Part shown: positions 31,110 to 33,583 of the stretch, one piece after another
Layout of the letters: each line of letters begins with the position of its first letter
Numbering within the stretch: the stretch's first letter is position 1
NCBI RefSeq assembly: GCF_001667275.1
Contig: NZ_LZHV01000062.1
Span: 1 to 33,583, forward strand
Source of the DNA: Mycobacterium sp. ACS4054
Lineage (GTDB): Bacteria; Actinomycetota; Actinomycetes; Mycobacteriales; Mycobacteriaceae
Length of the DNA: 33,583 bases
Direction of reading: 5' to 3'
Program-made: the position numbers and the translations under genes
The notes under the pieces: generated by a model
What the model was told of the DNA's origin: nothing
Databases searched by the model: none
The model's input: only the letters and a program-made list of their open reading frames with translations

Positions 31110-31604
31110 ATGACGGACACTTCGGTGACGTGGCTGACCCAGGAGTCACATGACCGGCTGAAGGCGGAGCTCGATCAGTTGATCGCGAATCGTCCGGTCA
31201 TCGCCGCGGAGATCAACGACCGCCGGGAAGAAGGGGACCTGCGCGAGAACGGCGGCTACCACGCCGCCCGCGAGGAGCAGGGCCAGCAGGAGGCCCGCAT
31301 CCGCCAGCTGCAGGACCTGCTCAACAACGCCAAGGTCGGCGAGGCGCCCAAGCAGTCCGGCGTCGCCCTGCCGGGTTCGGTGGTGAAGGTCTACTACAAC
31401 GGCGACAAGTCGGACAGCGAGACGTTCCTGATCGCCACCCGCCAGGAGGGCGTCAACGACGGCAAGCTCGAGGTGTACTCGCCCAACTCCCCGCTGGGCG
31501 GCGCCCTGATCGACGCCAAGGTGGGCGAGACCCGCAGCTACGTCGTGCCGAACGGCAACACCGTCGAGGTCACGCTGGTCAGCGCGGAGCCCTACCACTC
31601 CTGA
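31110..31604 (+). CDS. greA: Transcript cleavage factor GreA
   Basis: 164 residues. The N-terminal coiled-coil hairpin (about 9-80, WLTQESHDRLKAELDQLIANRPVIAAEINDRREEGDLRENGGYHAAREEQGQQEARIRQLQDLL) carries the acidic tip with Asp43 and Glu46, which reaches the RNA polymerase active centre through the secondary channel and stimulates cleavage of backtracked RNA. The C-terminal FKBP-like domain ends VVPNGNTVEVTLVSAEPY. Orthologue of Rv1080c. GAGGAG at 31095-31100 lies nine bases before the ATG. It has an unusually long leader with a strong hairpin. It is convergent with metB, with a palindromic hairpin between. Confidence 0.97.
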   Translation: MTDTSVTWLTQESHDRLKAELDQLIANRPVIAAEINDRREEGDLRENGGYHAAREEQGQQEARIRQLQDLLNNAKVGEAPKQSGVALPGSVVKVYYNGDKSDSETFLIATRQEGVNDGKLEVYSPNSPLGGALIDAKVGETRSYVVPNGNTVEVTLVSAEPYHS

Positions 31605-31654
31605 TCCACCGCGAGCAGCCTCAGGGCGGCTCGATTGCGCGCATAGCACCGACA

Positions 31655-31712
31655 CCGAGCGTGAAGCCACGGCGAAAATCTGCGCGAAATCCCGCCGCAG
31701 CTTCACGCTCGG
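31655..31712. terminator. Long perfect-arm hairpin between convergent greA and metB
   Basis: CCGAGCGTGAAGC (31655-31667) is perfectly inverted at 31700-31712. After a symmetrical two-base mismatch the stem resumes as CGGCG/CGCCG, leaving an 18-base loop. The stem is thus about 20 bases long. Its position between two gene ends suggests a bidirectional terminator, but there is no T-run. It may be one copy of a dispersed palindromic repeat; a related stretch occurs near 18230. Confidence 0.6.
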
Positions 31713-31736
31713 CGCGGTGGCGGGCTCGTGGCCGTA

Positions 31737-32897
31737 CTAAGCGAGCGCCTGCTCGAGGTCGGCCAGCAGGTCGGCGACGTCTTCGATGCCGACCGACAGC
31801 CGCACCAGGTCGTCGGGCACCTCCAACTGGGAGCCCGCCGTCGAGGCGTGCGTCATCGCGCTGGGGTGCTCGATCAGCGACTCCACGCCGCCCAGCGATT
31901 CGGCCAGGATGAACACCTCGGTGCGGGCGCACAGTTCCCGGGCGGCCTCCGGGCCGCCCCGCATCCGCACCGACACCATGCCGCCGAACCCGCGCATCTG
32001 CCGGGCGGCGCCGTCGTGCCCGGGGTGACCGGGCAGGCCGGGATACAGCACGGCGCTCACCGCGGGATGCCCGGCGAGGAAATCGGCCACCGCCGAAGCG
32101 TTTTCGCTGTGCCGCTGCATCCGCAGCACCAGCGTCTTGAGGCCGCGCATGGTCAGGTAGGCGTCGAACGGTCCGGGCACCGCGCCGGCGCCGTTCTGCA
32201 GGAACGCGAAAGCCTCGTCCAGCTCCGGGTCGTCGGTGATCAACGCGCCGCCCACCACGTCGGAGTGGCCCCCGATGTACTTGGTGGTCGAATGCAGCAC
32301 CACGTCCGCGCCCAGCGTCAACGGCTGCTGCAACGCGGGCGAGGCAAAGGTGTTGTCCACCAAGACCTTTGACGACGACTGCGCGCCGACTTCGGCCAGC
32401 GCCGCGATGTCGGCGATGGACAGCAGCGGGTTGGTCGGGGTTTCCACCCAGATCAGCCGCGTCTGCGGCGTGAGCGCCGCGCGGACCGCGTCCACGTCGG
32501 ACAGCGCCACCGGGGTGTACCGGACGTTCCACTTCGTGAACACCTTGTCGATCAGCCGGAAGGTGCCGCCGTAGGCGTCGTTGGGGATGATCACGTGGTC
32601 GCCGGGCCGCAACATCGCCCGCAGCGCGCAGTCGGTGGCGGCCATGCCGGAACCGAACGCCCGACCGTAGCGGCCCTCCTCGACCGCGGCCAGCGAGGCC
32701 TCCAGCGCGGCGCGCGTCGGATTACCGGTGCGCGCGTACTCGAACCCGCCGCGCAGCGCACCCACACCGTCCTGGGCGAACGTGCTACTGGCGTAGATCG
32801 GGGCGTTGACCGCCCCGGTCGCCGGGTCCGGCCGGTAGCCGGCGTGAATCGCTTTGGTGGCGAGTCCGGTGAAGTGTCCGGTGCGGTCGGCGCTCAT
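31737..32897 (-). CDS. metB: Cystathionine gamma-synthase
   Basis: 386-residue PLP enzyme of the Cys/Met metabolism family, joining an activated homoserine to cysteine to form cystathionine for methionine synthesis. YASSTFAQDGVGALRGGFEYARTGNPTR and the PLP lysine Lys206 in VLHSTTKYIGGHSDVVGG are family signatures; ESLGGVESLIEHPSAMTHAS lines the substrate site. Close to M. tuberculosis MetB (Rv1079) throughout. Cystathionine gamma-lyase activity cannot be excluded from sequence alone. The ATG at 32897 starts MSADRTG. It lies 47 bases downstream of the pra gene on the same strand and is convergent with greA. Confidence 0.95.
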   Translation of the reverse strand: MSADRTGHFTGLATKAIHAGYRPDPATGAVNAPIYASSTFAQDGVGALRGGFEYARTGNPTRAALEASLAAVEEGRYGRAFGSGMAATDCALRAMLRPGDHVIIPNDAYGGTFRLIDKVFTKWNVRYTPVALSDVDAVRAALTPQTRLIWVETPTNPLLSIADIAALAEVGAQSSSKVLVDNTFASPALQQPLTLGADVVLHSTTKYIGGHSDVVGGALITDDPELDEAFAFLQNGAGAVPGPFDAYLTMRGLKTLVLRMQRHSENASAVADFLAGHPAVSAVLYPGLPGHPGHDGAARQMRGFGGMVSVRMRGGPEAARELCARTEVFILAESLGGVESLIEHPSAMTHASTAGSQLEVPDDLVRLSVGIEDVADLLADLEQALA

Positions 32898-32944
32898 CGA
32901 CGATCAGCCTAGCGACGGCCGACGGTCCGACCGCGCCCGCACGA

Positions 32945-33472
32945 CTAGCTCGCGTGCTCCTCGGTCCCGTCGAGGGGCAGGCAGACCGTCGTCATGATCT
33001 TGTCGGCCAGTGTCTGCCGCTTCGAATCCCACAGCGGGAAAAGGAAACCGATGAAGCAGATGATCGCGTCGACGAAGTGGGCCAGCGACCGCACGACGGA
33101 CATCCCGAACCCGATGGGCCGGCCGGTGACCTCGCTGACCACCTTGAACTTCATCACCGACTTGCCGACGCTCGAGCCGGTGGTGCCCTGGCGGTAGCCG
33201 TAGTTCCAGATGAGATAGGCCAGCCCCACCAGCGACGCCAACCACTGCACGGCCAAGCCGATGGTCGAGTTCTGCGTGGCGCAGTACTGGTTGACGGCGT
33301 ACTGCGTGACATCGGTGACGCACGACGTCTGCTGGGTGGCGACCAGGATCCCGGTCCCGATGCCGTGCACGACGGCGTACGGGAGGATGTCGATGATGAA
33401 CGCCACCAGCCGGGTGAGCCACGGCGTGTAGGACTCCGTCGGCAACGTGCGGATCGCCGGTCCCGGAGGAGG
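32945..33472 (-). CDS. pra: Proline-rich antigen homologue Pra, RDD domain (5' end incomplete)
   Basis: The visible part encodes an RDD-family membrane domain: SYTPWLTRLVAFIIDILPYAVVHGIG, a Cys-containing extracellular loop, VQWLASLVGLAYLIWNYGYRQGTTGSSVGKSVMKFKVV, and FVDAIICFIGFLFPLWDSKRQTLADKIMTTV, giving three to four helices. It closely matches Pra (Rv1078). A TTG at 33445 could start the domain, but the frame continues upstream as PPPPGPAIRT, exactly the end of Pra's proline-rich arm, so the true start lies in the poly-G run or beyond the window. The in-frame TGA at 33581-33583 has no weight because the run length is unreliable. Function unknown. Confidence 0.88.
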   Translation of the reverse strand, partial: PPPGPAIRTLPTESYTPWLTRLVAFIIDILPYAVVHGIGTGILVATQQTSCVTDVTQYAVNQYCATQNSTIGLAVQWLASLVGLAYLIWNYGYRQGTTGSSVGKSVMKFKVVSEVTGRPIGFGMSVVRSLAHFVDAIICFIGFLFPLWDSKRQTLADKIMTTVCLPLDGTEEHAS

Positions 33473-33473
33473 C

Positions 33474-33581
<108 letters not shown>

Positions 33582-33583
33582 CA

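Overview
The window is about 33.6 kb of very GC-rich, tightly packed chromosome from a slow-growing non-tuberculous Mycobacterium, most like the M. avium complex. Gene content and order match the M. tuberculosis H37Rv segment Rv1112 to Rv1078 as I remember it, read in the opposite orientation. The species cannot be fixed from sequence reading alone. Nearly everything is chromosomal core. I see no insertion sequence, prophage, tRNA, rRNA or CRISPR array, and no gene-free stretch longer than about 215 bases.

Layout: (1) 86-2332, minus strand: a VOC-fold protein, a dihydrofolate-reductase-fold protein and the ATPase YchF. (2) 2452-9179: a DUF6542 membrane protein with a basic tail, IspH on the opposite strand, a lipid-droplet-type protein, exonuclease VII (xseA, xseB), a 3-beta-hydroxysteroid dehydrogenase behind a perfect KstR-type operator, and an AI-2E-family membrane protein. 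(3) 9190-12243, minus: DUF4245 protein, dienelactone hydrolase and carboxylesterase in one operon. (4) 12299-15739, plus: glpX, fumC and a proline/glycine-rich membrane protein. (5) 15747-22040, minus: glyA, desA2, a candidate phoAT with phoH2, a polysaccharide deacetylase, and a six-helix class III adenylyl cyclase overlapping it. (6) 22116-26802: coaA, two membrane proteins of unknown role, a cis-prenyl diphosphate synthase and a hemolysin-III family protein. (7) 26789-30348, minus: mca, a small membrane protein, a DUF255 thioredoxin-fold protein and a ketosteroid isomerase with all three catalytic residues. (8) 30463-33583: DUF4307 protein, greA, metB and the RDD-domain protein Pra, whose proline-rich start is lost in a poly-G run.

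The genes serve central metabolism (glpX, fumC, glyA, metB, coaA), isoprenoid and cell-envelope synthesis (ispH, Z-prenyl synthase, desA2, polysaccharide deacetylase), mycothiol-dependent detoxification (mca), RNA and DNA metabolism (greA, phoH2, xseAB) and steroid or lipid handling (3-beta-HSD, ketosteroid isomerase, lipid-droplet protein). Many starts have a TANNNT -10 hexamer 6-9 bases upstream and no Shine-Dalgarno sequence, the layout of mycobacterial leaderless mRNAs.

No wholly new multi-gene system stands out. The best leads are the operators at hsd and desA2, the candidate phoAT antitoxin, the adenylyl cyclase coupled to a cell-wall deacetylase, the steroid isomerase, the 459-residue membrane protein with a sensor-like front half, a long palindromic hairpin between greA and metB, and the poly-G artefact at the right edge.
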